A DNA stretch of 55,026 nucleotides from Clostridiales bacterium UBA7103 (GCA_002493305.1 DKYJ01000050.1:5112-60137), one strand, 5' to 3'. Shown: positions 36,501-40,458, counted from the first letter of the stretch. The notes: generated by a model not told the origin, from the sequence alone. Numbers and translations are program-made.

Positions 36501-39246
36501 CTCCGTCTCCGCTGAGGCGGCAGATGAAACCAATTGGGATACTCCTGAAAACCGGGCGCGCTGCATTGACCCCGAAAGCGGACTGCAGAACACCTTCTAT
36601 TTCAAGAATGTGACCGACGACCAGTATGTTGACTATGTGTTCACCGATGAAAACGGCGCCACAGACTACGCTCCCTATAATGTGAGCGTTGAGCTGATCG
36701 ACGGACGCGGCGAAAGAGACGTCGCCAGAAATGTGGCTCCCGGCGCAACTGACAGCATCGGCTGGACTCTGGAGGACGGCTTCTACATCGACCATATCAG
36801 CATCCTCCGCGATGGCCGCGAGACTGATATCAACAGTGTTGATGATGCCACGTTCACCGAGCATACCGGCGATTACAGCGACACGAACAAGGACATGGTC
36901 ACTCTCAGCAACATCCAGGCCAACACCGTTGTCAAGGTCTACCTTGGCCGCGGCAGCGCCCCGTTGACTACGAATGACTTCTCGCTGGCTGTGGATGTGG
37001 TCGGCCCCGGAAGCGGCGACCCCAATATCACGGTTGACGGCGAAGGCCGTGGTCTTGCCCCCGGCGACCACACCGCGATTTGGAATGTGGGCAGCCACAA
37101 GGTCACCATGGTGACGGTTGACGGCGCCATGAGGACTGACCTCATCGGCAAGGACCGCACTACCATCACCATGAGCGAGGACGATGCGAGCCACGATCAT
37201 AAGGTCGTTGTGTATCTGGACGGCGAGGTTCTGCCCAACCTTGAAAAGACCGCCGGCAATACGGCTGCCAAGGTCGGCAACACCGTTCCCTACACTATCA
37301 CCGTATCGAATGACAGCGACAATGCCATCTGGCAGAATGTTACTATCGGCGATACTATCCCTGTCGGTCTTGATATCGATGAAACCTCCATCAAGCTCTA
37401 TCGCATTGCGGAGGACGGCAGCAAGGTACAGGATACCGCCTCGCCTGTAAATTACGACGCGGCGACCCGTGTCCTCAGCGCCAATGTAGGCAATATCGGC
37501 AAGACTGACAAGTTTGAGCTTGACTTCAACGCCGTCATCAATGTCAACGCCACCTCTGAGAATATCGGCAACAGCGTTACCGCTGCCGGTAAGCTCTACG
37601 GCTATGACGATGATGTTCAGGCGACTGTCGGCCCCGTCTATCCCGGCGGCTCGGCTGAGGTCACGCCCGATAACCCGGATCCCAGAATCAGCAAAACCGT
37701 TGTCAATTCCAATGCCTCCACTCAGAATACCCGCGTCGGAGATGAGCTGACCTACACTATCGAGGTCTGGAACCAGAAGGCCGGTTCTCTCTGGAAGAAC
37801 GTGAAGCTCCAGGATGTGCTGCCCAACGGTCTTGAATTTGTGGCTAACAGCCTTGAGATCAAGATGCTCAATTCCGGCAGTGTCCTTGATGTGCCCGCGG
37901 GCGTGAGCGCAGATTATGACACGGCGAACAACACCATCACCGCTACTCTGGGTGATATCGACAGCTCCAAGCACTACCGCATCAGCTTCAAGGCCCGTGT
38001 CGGTATGGATGCCGTCGGCGCGGATATAGGCAACATAGCCCTTGCCGCGGGCCTTACCCCGGAGCGCAGGGCTGCCAATGTGGAGACAGAGGCTGTCTAT
38101 CCCTTTGAGGCGGATAAGACCGGCGTTCTGCCCAAGGCTCCCGATCCCAGAATCGTCAAGACGGTGCGCAACCTTGACCGGACTGGTGAGATGAGCCAGA
38201 TCGGAGACACTCTGGAATACAGCCTGACCGCATCCAATGAGGCTGCGGACACCGTGTGGAAAAATGCTGTGATCCGCGACAGGATACCCGAGGGGCTGGA
38301 GATCGATGTCGACAGCATCACGCTCACTTCCGACACCGGTACAGTGGATCTTGACGCTTCCGTGTATAACGCGGACAGCCGCCTGCTGTCTGTATTCCTT
38401 GGCGATATCGCCGGCGGCGAGTGGTACAGGCTCAGCTTCAATGCCACCGTTACCAAGAACCCCGAGGATTACGACATAGGCAACTATGGCTGGGTCAATG
38501 GTAAAGACCCGAATCTGCCCGGCGGAAATGACCCGATACCCGGCACTGATGACGATACAGAGCCCGGAGATCCCTACTTCCCGCCTGACGGCGGCGACGA
38601 GTGGGTGGACAATGGCGGAAAGCCCAGCGATAAGGTCTATCCCGATGAGAAGGATCGGCCCTCCGCTCCCGGCCCGAAGGTGGTCAAGACCGCCAATAAC
38701 CTGATACACCCCATGGGCGACACCGCAGCCGGAGACGTCATCGAGTATCAGATCGAGATCACCAACACTCAGCCGAACTCCAAGTGGAACAACGTCACCA
38801 TAGTGGATACGCTGCCTGAGGAACTCGCTCCTGAAGAGCTGGGCTTCATGCTGATCCACCCGGACGGCACGATAGAACAGCTGAGCATGGAGGAGAACTA
38901 CTATTTCCGTACTCATGCGATAACCGTTGAGTTGCCTGAGCCTGTGCATTACGGCGAGAGCTACTATCTGCGTTACCGCACGACGGTGAACAGCTCTCCC
39001 TATGTTGAGGGTGTCAATGATGAGATCATCAACAGAGTTGTTGCCAGCGGAACAGGCATCAGCGGCGCGGTCGTTGAAGTCAGCGCTGAAAGCAGCATAC
39101 GCCACCCCGGTACTGTGACAACAGCGCCCAGAACCGGTGATGAGTCCAACATTGCGGCCTATGCGATAGTGATGGTGACTTCTGCCGCACTTTGCGGCGC
39201 GGCACTTGTCATCGGCAGGCGCAGGCGCAAAAAAGAGGAAGACTAA
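15550..39246 (+). CDS. Giant sortase-anchored repeat surface protein (7898 aa)
   Basis: One uninterrupted frame of 7898 codons encoding a wall-anchored protein of more than 800 kDa. Order: signal peptide (basic MKTRYRDLMKRG, hydrophobic core, cleavage near SSYAAG, residue 31); Pro/Thr/Glu-rich linker to about 90; five Ig-like domains with a WQY-type Trp and a late RCKV-type Cys (Trp near 134, 294, 421, 548, 707); a central region without recognised family (about 800-1790); InlB/Listeria-Bacteroides-type repeats (about 1795-2165, GYKFVGWEY, FTFIGWFSN); about 57 divergent InlB B-repeat-like units (2168-7227); four DUF11 domains from 7228; APRTG sortase motif 7859-7863, membrane span and RRRRKKEED tail. 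AAGGAG 9 bases upstream sets the start. There are no frameshifts and no sortase nearby. The role is probably adhesion or a surface stalk (inference). Confidence 0.93.
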   Translation: MKTRYRDLMKRGLALFLCVVMMVGTVPSSYAAGDEEPATPSAVGEPAGSPEEGNSAQADTVPTTTPVAPAAEEDPAQPQAESALTPTLTVGGDSNDGVAAEGDTKVSFTAKPTYTLGDGESLPDGATVTYSYTWQYAERRFSSSWWGSTTEQSLSESDWKDCYVSDADKSDDTKYFDDYAEDVEYADLTDGTAGQKLVITLPGTLEARETLSNIAIRCKVTMTITGADGAELATAAATYARKNMDFDDSITSCVLSVSTAGSVTNLADPMDVLTLKAVPSLTNAPSNASFSYTWQYKDGSRWRAIDYNSSPIKTASISSDNTGSILTFPLPAAISDRTKLEGLQVRCKVTASAGSYTVSGSPSTVTFDAVTVDEGLLKYTLSVTSDNSGAAVASADASLRLKVTPNLSGAADSFSAYRYNWQYLKADGTWASVSDNDSPFKKAAASSGKESVLTMSLPEDLDERAALNGQKLRCEVSVSGYDVDPAVVYGDEATVTIPAKLLSSCTLDVQADAANNSTVNYPGQVLRWQYNATVGGAKPEDAILVYTWSFNGQALESVSAFNGFEYITDAAGHKIGVILANTTDANALKVLDGGKIKCEIKLYENNDRYQNNDSTHGFTDSYEDTITVADAIVDDYTKAGWLTDAWLNVNTDVKSDAIVNVGDQAVVEMIFTLGSTRNLTPAQQVNEGSYVANMDDSYSEDVLRYNWEYRENENQPWKPVQTLIDKLKDKSCVEIVDFYDGTDATRANIGKTGFTVTINAGTDYSDRNLLSGTQFRCTASALVRADDNVNNTKVLWGVVSASVPDSQVLTVIINPKLLRSQVSSTRRITGFLTKEAADKYIAGETVNLTDPNNIYSSSKSYDVKYFQDGVREERAVADFPTSIVAVYEYQTAVEGDLNAVATRIAAVEIPVPWRFIVQNGRQYDLAATKAEYRYDAVLAEIIPQWNAEALQEYINTHDPNDLDYDEDVAVKWVVAAGLNGRFPHIKVCWNTELMGLASDAVYKDYNAKYGSGSDQTEKDKVAALAGSPIKPAQKETFSDWYFHPGDCTGVIAGEAKNEAVSEADQLAWLNAHYSTVKVLMEDVQSDLTDPTPIVKELPISWKKVEINEYDAASQSMTSRWLGDEATGVIQGINAAAAKWGWQATIDAVESGEYTATAALRNTPVEANIYWSNVIDGIVGAVDSNSVTAAKVTYVKTSNASGVDSNVKKYLRVEYKDANGGTNIQAVVPIDKANWKVVDGGFAVADTSAPRGYSWTHPTKDDPYTSSAVPSAAKAGYITLEPVLTGFTFTENADTTEAQVAYQWGTIITELMKSDGVSPYDPLMAAKTPIQIVPQIGGNDQTQAQWAKISAKFSKSFKTTIMDVSETSGSSTSTAAATWTKPNYNEATPAGKIQPVVKIDNYAGGIVFGEDFLRDLGSRDIYGEASWKIAVPSVNSGSSSFIKWNSNSGQPYVSGAQGQMTVYSDRPWECYYSTNTTGSVRQQTANFAPAAQDTWQNSANNDGVKYMVTTSSRGGGAYVEWSVTFRNDSTGVRYVGLSYGSDVMIHSNDRAPLTKTETGFKMEEAQGDSCQFNINCTTATAGISVSADTRWIGHYSSRQHWTEAGGNYVSGIDSGLTFSWIPSRHPLQPGEQVTFTCQFGIGKMSDPPRMVPHYDSGSGRSTDVTMSGSKLNVSAWLAGDNKYQMTLYYILDEGLPTQQSEASVGGKQTPGGVVSNATFAGYSAAQKEAYFRGPMGNAHFKQFTGQIEKPRDWVAGEYHTITLFGLSDAGLMTESVKFPLYVTENESGDEVFVPPTSATVSFTRGAATSGTAPAAQSAHLQEPITLPKGTGMSLSGYKFVGWEYQKPIQSVDGDGNVTTTRKSVTYPAETYFYVLEHPTTLTARWIPSSQTMYLVEVYIQNSDGTYTQSDTEVQIAAAGSGNIVYTPEAKPGYNVNTSKSKLSVARADGSVVKVYYDINKYDVVYNVNDAPTTAPDGTVSPYNVFRTVQVPYGGNVSGLPNAAQLNAGKNNNFFTFIGWFSNPDVNDRGNLIDTDTVVNETTLKAADGSFSAAPGSKLNAYSHWRPNGSAQISFDYGYINHAQGASRTDKVKLNPVPSAAGKYGYGSVASKMPRTPSAWKDTSGKVFTFKEWRIVDSNVADSSQWEVFTRDTTLPNYENYTVRAFWEESYTVSRSTQGNGRVWDINDPAGGEKSYAPGDSVDIRWRADAGNYVQHVYIDNVLSDELIKNGGWHLDDVGGQNHSVYVVFAEGDGDSGLEEETTYNITATPAGGVAFTSPPRGGTYKASFGENYTVRWNVSPGYVIASVTVNGLPMDVSEDSEIVKNNEYQFNDIHTDQEIVVTAVRTDGTIGGGSVLNRGPYTISTKIAKGTSITPAQTVNYGGSSTITWRVPFGFIVKTIYVNNVELHDLPTDNSYTFRNVAMNSSIQVICAPDPNISEDTIYVSTTIDDGGTITPTTPVGLLSKGDNHTVTWSVNPGYYVLGVTIDNVLQTTASGANKIFYSHTFTNIQEPHDIVVAVRKIPTGENQTFTVSTSMVNGGSIVSPGAVASGSDVTVTWTMAANHHVTGVYLDNQLVGDYDMTAKPNSYTITNITANHSLRVECARDEAEEVPDGSYTVTTSINLGTADARKIVTSGSSCTVNWTPPRGYHMDSITVNGTAVTGVTGNSYTIPSVTGNTNVVVHVVKDDNFYTLNTSIVNGGTVSGGGDYATNMNALVSWTVASGFRVTKVTLDGVDITGITGTSYTFTPPADAKGKTYNIEVVCAPELYYSVRTVGTGCVDLTADTNNILLGQDHTVTWKIANGYKFVSASVDDAAITPTESGGVYSYTFDGDVASAGQTYILKVICQPIPSYTITTGRNTGGTVSASKTIYETDAEQTYTVTWSANTGYVVKSVTLNDAPYTGASYVFDFANGRNDKLVVEFAPRSYYTVAVTGNNASILSGSGTYLIDQDATVSWDAPEGFTLQSFTIDGTDHKSDINADGKSYTFDHNTSLVSNHTYNVVVTYVASGTGGGDEPEEPKYYNIDTDGVFTSSITPDGTAKIGEDYTVSWKVAAGYALTSVTVDGTALTAGDYSRAADGTYTYIVTGAGRAENDTVRVEVLCQRDNTGGEAVTPYSVYGRSNDDNLGTVTPSNVTLREPGTTATIRWTAKFGCHVVKVTESEYSATAPNNRVYIRDLTDAEAALGQISFAYDTNKDLVYDVEFARDPQYTVSVLAAGNVGEGCTVTANGGTAPVVLSTAGESCNVTWTAVAGYTISAVEVLSGGTVIETLTGSSKTFNYADLTGDITVRVTYAKDPTQPPYSVHASCNNATMGTVTPAVKNLTEEHSTFDVTWEANPGYRVRSVVVSDYPSGGNARTLSASERNSGVYTFKYDDGKDINIYVSFEALPVYTVTVNKIGGGASSSVSGGGTMNIAGQTSMVTWAAGAGYTVDSVVIADPDGGNSVTLSAAEAANNSYLFKYDEMTSDRVVTVTFDRVEGENAVASIITSVNDASMGWVTPSADLYTAGSEYQVNWGANDGYQVISVTVNGSNYDVGSNSSFTFKYDEHKDDSAPTVLQVNFAPLPQYTITTQKIAGGANSTVRDGTTLTRHGETYAVTWVADAGFEVDNIVITNAVDGTVIKTLDATEIAAGKYTFAYDNMQVDVKLTVTFKTSEQSIEATPFAVTTSVNDPAMGSIDPSTTLRTPGSEYVVTWAANPGYEVDKVYVSDGTHSILDEYTGSSYTFRYDDGADATVNVVFKEIPKYTLTTVKQGNGGATCTVSDGTVLSQGQSYTVTWHANTGYTVKSIAITLPDGTDRQELSAAQIAVGNYTISYADMNGSDRRFVVTFQKDESTTPGGDNPTPYSVTTSVNDATMGSVSPSKTLIAAGETYEITWTANPGYRVKLVTVDGRVHNFNLNSSYTFRYDDYVDSVVKVTFAPIEKYTVTAAKVGGGAASVVSPASGVLSKSGDTHTVTWSAGTGYTVKSVVVTNDKGRVLANATAEEIAAGSYTISYDDMTSDQTVTVTFEKTSSTQPPYSINTAVNDSTMGWVDPSVTLTVPGEAVIDWAANPGYRVKYVTLSNPDGTDSKRLENSDGKVATSYTFKYVSGGTDNKDLSLTVYFEKIPEYTVTAVKVGGGAVSSVTPATGTLSRSGEEHTVIWTADTGYLTSKVQIFRPNNTLFKNLTAEEIAAGSYTFKYDDMPSDLRVEVTFIKDIPYAVSVGTVGSGTVKIDNDASVSTKSLNAAGQTAKVTWQAAEGWHFKSLTVNGAEYTPETAGEYTFKYDNHRDERVVVTFEANELRTAKAALTGQYGLSSIWPASTTMNKSSDNVTVNWTVDPAYEVTGASITKDDGTEVKTLTTAEIAAGSYNFAYDSMSGNETLTLTVAKKTTGGGNDPDPATLPYTITTSVNDSSMGSITAGATLSSPGETKEITWSANEGYHVKSVTYREDGVEQTPAPTSPYTFNYDGHKDVEIFVEFERNTGYAVNVNVAGSGTAAMPTVLHNGSYAVWWKPNEGAELDTVNVTGYNGDTSTKTAAAGDEYGVPEGLSYVVFKYDDMNGDATINISFKDKGYYYVVVSGQNVQSISASPDKIDCSDPVDSIVSWTPIPGAVLQSMTVDGNPVTFAPDDISYTVLALTAPAPGTTVTVNVVYTLPEPQPTTYRVNVIPHFTASSTPSDDVNLGEEYTVDWMALSGYTFEKVTVNGTERTLAEGVYSVTVSETDAISGVVTVEIFCTKNEPDPDPAPVAYTVTANKSGTGTVSIDGDSSLTSKTLNAPGTATVAWAADPGFRVKNVTLNGSDYRDAGGNIPTSYTFEYKTIDDGEEDTNADAQIFVEFEPMPEYNINVTKVGNGTVSGAGVMTYNETSRNVEWTADTGWHIASVSVDGIVLPDVLAQMGQYTVRYSDFNAAKDRIDFVVTFERDDIPVQPSTDGHTLSTTYEGSGTVTDGISLSQANGDYVHTVTWTPADGWRVKSVELYNTADMSTPIQTLPATGDNAKYDFSYADPGKDVTLKVVFEKDEVKQFNITVVTGVGGTVTSDTTATLGAAGEEFTARWSADTGYHVTGVYLNGAECHDDDGSIPTSYLFKYDDLLASSMPTGNILEIRLAPDEIVKSKYLISTNITPGVSGSISSSAIVEEGDSHTVKWTVAAGYNFKSVTLDGVEVTPSINSTTGEYSYALNNVDANHSVVVTCEEAGSISGGDTKFFDIVSGISNGTISDGKTIRSIREGDDYTLSWTPNPGFFVESVTVDGTNLGAITSHTFTNITADHTIEVVCKSLAESNLYYVNVSVVDADGNPSGGAATSGNRELTVGTNHTVTWSALSGYEITGVVITDKDGAELVNYDAATARVGKYDITGAAKDDQFNVKVSVQPKDEGVYYDIIISSMNATITGNTHVKEGESTTISWEPEFGYAIKSIVIDDSVRPVTLESFTFNNVTANHSVTVICERLDTDKEYVISTHITDGGTITAPVTVKTADEKASQTITWAPAAGFVVDKVKIDGVIRADLVSAGSYTFTNIEDDHSVDVECKLPEVTSFTITATNDNGTISAVPAVVASGESSTVTWKPSDGFKLDSVAVDGISLDRSDYTKNADGTYSYTFSNVTANHTIEVTCVLADSNVNYSVSTSIGNGSITPSFTVAKTDTEEKTVSWTVADGYRVVRVEINGVADASLKNANSVNLGRINANCTVSVITEAIPTFTVKTDGVNVAAITPTTSVSEGADHTVTWTPAANMDLQSITVDNAQIALSDCTANDDGTYSYTFTNVRAGHEVKVVYGPKVVEKQFTINTHISDGGTITAPATVVEGSDKKVDWTAPAGYTVKTVKLDGTEYPELKDAGTYTFVDIMANHTVDVICERVPEPAQYNITASNNGGMITADPATVTEGGSSTVTWSGTEGLVLKSVTVDGTELAESDYTDHGDGTMSYTFTDVTADHSVSVIYERDADAPVDPDDPDAETFYIFTSIDNGTITPTVTVSTDDDKASQTITWSPADGYRITGVTVDGEAIEDFDTEGGSYTFTNITADHSVNVSCEKIPVYSVRTDGVNVNAITPSKMDIREGDSFTVTWTPADGMVLKSFKVDNVPVTPADGVCSYTFDDIKANHRVYVEYGTDAVEPETPDKVEISVMVTNGVKTGGGILRYGTASHTVTWAPSNGFVVKSVTIDNVPVPESTLQPNGGSFTFTNVVADHSVVVVCDKEDSGDTRKYYLEANIVNGLYDPDSEFGVYELNYGDNFEISWAANSGYKVASVELDGTSRPDLIAAGKLSLIGIRSDHALTVVCIDENDEPVVNEGPFTVTTAINHGTISPTFTTTETENYYTVTWTADEAYEVVNVLVDGNSYANWRDGYITFNPITANHTVEVYAQLKDQPAEDEYVVDIIIDNGGTHDVTVDGNSVNVIKKNSSAVATWQAAEGYDVSRIVIDGVSYTGLPGCTAQGGSYTFNNVTADHRVVIYTTKHVDKDPVYYSISVLPYGDPANVDLIAEAGGQSGKSLVAVLDDSEAVVRWNAKAGWKIDKVTRNENIMTDAEVAAGMSAEGFKFKVNSDNNFVVYISEVKRADESFVTVTTQITNGTISSGCSVQKGDSVDVTWLPNNGYEMTMVKITRETVDDSGNVSTQTETFTNLGEYKYALSNIQGNTTVSVTCEKAADDVKHSYQISSETTNGTVTGTGTILAGETRRLIWMPAEGCSISSVELYKVDDDGNILSEVDISAREGNSFTITNADANYLLVLVCENDSRSDDDFLYDINTSITNGTINGPFLNMRKNGGALVEWMPNEGYHVKELRVDGVTKTIPADYSLEVMVEGEDHTVEVICEKDEPIVIQPDDVTRYVKTFIYDGSGEITPTTQVVVGSDFTVRWKPDDSLHYKVDRVYVNGVNIPTPANNMTTLHIDELKDENGNYKDYTVEVYLVENLVQVDVKYEGKGDVVKSGTVYYNEDFGIVQGIANVDEGYKLEKVYVNKRLLQPGEVLTEYLPDPAKELPLEQNPSRTSFAAKARKALNSVLGLFSVSAEAADETNWDTPENRARCIDPESGLQNTFYFKNVTDDQYVDYVFTDENGATDYAPYNVSVELIDGRGERDVARNVAPGATDSIGWTLEDGFYIDHISILRDGRETDINSVDDATFTEHTGDYSDTNKDMVTLSNIQANTVVKVYLGRGSAPLTTNDFSLAVDVVGPGSGDPNITVDGEGRGLAPGDHTAIWNVGSHKVTMVTVDGAMRTDLIGKDRTTITMSEDDASHDHKVVVYLDGEVLPNLEKTAGNTAAKVGNTVPYTITVSNDSDNAIWQNVTIGDTIPVGLDIDETSIKLYRIAEDGSKVQDTASPVNYDAATRVLSANVGNIGKTDKFELDFNAVINVNATSENIGNSVTAAGKLYGYDDDVQATVGPVYPGGSAEVTPDNPDPRISKTVVNSNASTQNTRVGDELTYTIEVWNQKAGSLWKNVKLQDVLPNGLEFVANSLEIKMLNSGSVLDVPAGVSADYDTANNTITATLGDIDSSKHYRISFKARVGMDAVGADIGNIALAAGLTPERRAANVETEAVYPFEADKTGVLPKAPDPRIVKTVRNLDRTGEMSQIGDTLEYSLTASNEAADTVWKNAVIRDRIPEGLEIDVDSITLTSDTGTVDLDASVYNADSRLLSVFLGDIAGGEWYRLSFNATVTKNPEDYDIGNYGWVNGKDPNLPGGNDPIPGTDDDTEPGDPYFPPDGGDEWVDNGGKPSDKVYPDEKDRPSAPGPKVVKTANNLIHPMGDTAAGDVIEYQIEITNTQPNSKWNNVTIVDTLPEELAPEELGFMLIHPDGTIEQLSMEENYYFRTHAITVELPEPVHYGESYYLRYRTTVNSSPYVEGVNDEIINRVVASGTGISGAVVEVSAESSIRHPGTVTTAPRTGDESNIAAYAIVMVTSAALCGAALVIGRRRRKKEED
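15850..17960 (+). repeat. Five Ig-like Trp/Cys domains at the N terminus of the giant protein
   Basis: Each unit has a buried-Trp strand (YTWQY, YTWQY, YNWQY, YTWSF, YNWEY) and, about 60-100 residues later, a Cys-bearing strand (IRCKV, VRCKV, LRCEV, IKCEI, FRCTA). Intervals between the Trp residues are 160, 127, 127 and 159 residues. This is an Ig-like beta-sandwich pattern read by eye. Confidence 0.7.
24889..29202 (+). repeat. Eight A/B dimers (about 180 aa each) within the repeat array
   Basis: A-units carry VNDxxMGxVxPS then ANPGYRVKxVTV; B-units carry KxGGGAxSxV then AxTGYTVKSVxI and EIAAGxYTFxYDDM. They alternate strictly over units 12 to 27 (eight pairs, 1438 residues). The last pairs are more diverged. 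Confidence 0.75.
31852..33843 (+). repeat. Tandem duplication of a four-unit block in the repeat array
   Basis: Block 1 (31852-32835, 328 residues) and block 2 (32836-33843, 336 residues) match unit for unit: THITDGGTITAP/THISDGGTITAP, ITATNDNGTIS/ITASNNGGMIT, TSIGNGSITP/TSIDNGTITP and KTDGVNVAAITP/RTDGVNVNAITP. Confidence 0.75.
37231..39100 (+). repeat. Four DUF11 domains before the sortase signal
   Basis: Openings are LEKTAGN (residue 7230), ISKTVVN (7380), IVKTVRN (7534) and VVKTANN (7710). Each is followed by a GDxxxYxIxxxN strand, xxWxNVxxxDxxPxGL, and an asymmetrical YRxxFxAxV strand. The third and fourth are separated by an Asp/Gly/Pro-rich linker. The repeated Lys and Asn are typical of the family. 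Confidence 0.85.
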
Positions 39247-39281
39247 GCCAAACGCTTAGCCATCCATACAGCAAAACCAAT

Positions 39282-39314
39282 TTAACGGGAAGGCTCATTG
39301 AGCCTTCCCGTTAA
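39282..39314 (+). terminator. Terminator of the giant gene
   Basis: A stem of about 15 bp, TTAACGGGAAGGCT / AGCCTTCCCGTTAA, 36 bases after the stop codon. It is symmetrical and may work in both directions. Confidence 0.85.
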
Positions 39315-39508
39315 GACGTCTACCTTTGTTGATGCTTTAACACACCGTTCCGTGTGGTATACAATGTGTGATTTTGCGCCACACCAAAGACTCCCTCTGA
39401 CGAGGGAGCCTTTGAAAATATCGGTCTTGGCCTAAACCAAGACCGAGTTTGCTTGCGGTCTAACGGGAAGGCTCACTGGGACTTTCTATTAAATTTCATT
39501 AAATTCAT
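39315..39508. repeat. Hairpin-rich intergenic region with a partial repeat of the terminator arm
   Basis: It contains GACTCCCTC/GAGGGAG (about 39389-39410), GGTCTTGG/CCAAGACC (about 39423-39444), and TAACGGGAAGGCTCA at 39461-39475, a 15-base direct copy of the left arm of the terminator at 39283. No gene is supportable. Confidence 0.55.
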
Positions 39509-39511
39509 CAA

Positions 39512-39545
39512 AAAGTCTGCCGAAAATATGTCGGCGGGCTTTAAT
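39512..39545. terminator. Second terminator-like hairpin
   Basis: AAAGTCTGCCGA / TCGGCGGGCTTT (39512-39523 and 39531-39542, one G-T pair) followed by TAATTTTA. Confidence 0.6.
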
Positions 39546-39576
39546 TTTACTTGAAATGCGCTTACAGATTGTGTAT

Positions 39577-39606
39577 TATAATATTTATTACAAAATATTG
39601 TATAAT
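39577..39606 (+). promoter_or_regulatory. Candidate -10 boxes ahead of the rRNA methyltransferase gene
   Basis: Two perfect TATAAT hexamers at 39577-39582 and 39601-39606. Neither has a convincing -35 at 17 bases (TTGAAA at 39551 would be 20 from the first), so the true start point is uncertain. Confidence 0.4.
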
Positions 39607-39647
39607 GAAGGGAGAATGCCCTGCCGCGGGTATGGACTTTCAAGCCT

Positions 39648-40412
39648 ATGAATATGGAAACAATAAGCTCAAGAAAGAACCCCTTTATCCGCCATCTGCG
39701 CAGCCTTTCCCGTGACGGCGCTTACAGGGCAGAGCAGGGGGAATTTCTATGCGACGGGCGGAAGCTTTTGGACGAGGCGTTTTCCTTCGGCGCTGAGGTG
39801 ACCGCCATACTGTGGAAGGACGAGGCAGGAGATGGGGAATACCCCTGCGAAAAGCAATATACAGCCCTTAAAGAGATTTATGACTATGCATCACCTATGG
39901 AAAACAGCCCCGGGCCACTTTTCTCCGTGAAGATGAAGCCCGTCGATATGGACTTTGATCCCAGTGGCGGGATCATCGTGCTTGAAGGGGTGCAGGATCC
40001 CGGCAATGTGGGCACAGTAATACGCACGGCAAACGCCTTTGGCATTTCGGCGGTGGTGCTCACAGGGAACTGCGCCGACAGATATAACCCAAAGACGGTT
40101 CGCGCCACCATGGGCGCGATTTTCCGTCAGCGTGTGCTCCCGCTGCCTCTGGAGGCGCTGCCCGCTTTCCTTGAGCAAAAGGGACTGAAGCTTTATGGCG
40201 CGGCTCTCACGGACACGGCCAGGGATCTGCGGCAGGTCTGCCTGAATAAGGCGGCCATTGCCGTGGGCAGCGAGGGCAGGGGCCTCAGCCAGGAGCTTCT
40301 GGATATGTGTGAGGGCAAAATAATCATTCCGATGGCTCCAAACAGCGAGTCATTGAACGCCGCCGTCGCCGCAGCGGTGCTTATGTGGGAGCTTGGCGGA
40401 AAAAAGAGATAA
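39648..40412 (+). CDS. TrmH/SpoU family RNA 2'-O-methyltransferase
   Basis: A 254-residue SpoU-class methyltransferase that methylates a ribose 2'-OH with S-adenosylmethionine; whether rRNA or tRNA is the target cannot be told. The N-terminal substrate-binding domain reads FIRHLRSLSRDGAYRAEQGEFLCDGRKLLDEAF. The knotted SPOUT domain has motif 1 VLEGVQDPGNVGTVIRTANAFG, then VRATMGAIFR, motif 2 AIAVGSEGRGLSQELL and motif 3 IIIPMAPNSESLNAAVAAAVLMWE. Length is typical of the YsgA/RlmB-like group. The start is uncertain between ATG 39648 and 39654, as neither has a good Shine-Dalgarno. It begins the housekeeping run that continues with dprA. Confidence 0.9.
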   Translation: MNMETISSRKNPFIRHLRSLSRDGAYRAEQGEFLCDGRKLLDEAFSFGAEVTAILWKDEAGDGEYPCEKQYTALKEIYDYASPMENSPGPLFSVKMKPVDMDFDPSGGIIVLEGVQDPGNVGTVIRTANAFGISAVVLTGNCADRYNPKTVRATMGAIFRQRVLPLPLEALPAFLEQKGLKLYGAALTDTARDLRQVCLNKAAIAVGSEGRGLSQELLDMCEGKIIIPMAPNSESLNAAVAAAVLMWELGGKKR

Positions 40413-40458
40413 AAACCCAGCGGTTAAATGACCGCCTGGTTGAGGAGAGTGGGGGAAT

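Larger units (their letters stand above)
22051..37230 (+). repeat. Array of about 57 divergent InlB B-repeat-like units
   Basis: Counting the core strand xxVTWxxxxGYxVxxVxVDG gives 57 units over about 5060 residues, a mean of 89 residues each. All but one have the Trp; the unit near 36300 (FGIVQGIANVDEGYKLEKVYVN) has lost it. Two families are distinguished by their closing strand: YTFKYDD...VTVTF, and YTFTNITADHSVxVxC. The pattern matches divergent InlB B-repeats (Flg_new_2-like). Confidence 0.85.

Noticed and set aside
22051..37230. CRISPR-like or satellite DNA reading of the repeats
   Set aside because: The repetition is at protein level with variable codons and unit length; there are no constant short repeats with unique spacers.
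30415..39105. A 2896-codon open frame on the minus strand, with others of 1388, 1227 and 1120 codons, all antisense to the giant gene
   Set aside because: All are in the same register, where antisense stops correspond to sense TTA, CTA and TCA. The giant gene hardly uses these codons, so the open frames are a by-product of codon bias and repetition. They have no ribosome sites and no recognisable protein families.
39616..39651. An 11-codon leader ORF (MPCRGYGLSSL) ending in ATGA at the methyltransferase start
   Set aside because: Its Shine-Dalgarno ends one base before its ATG, too close for normal initiation. I saw no other support.
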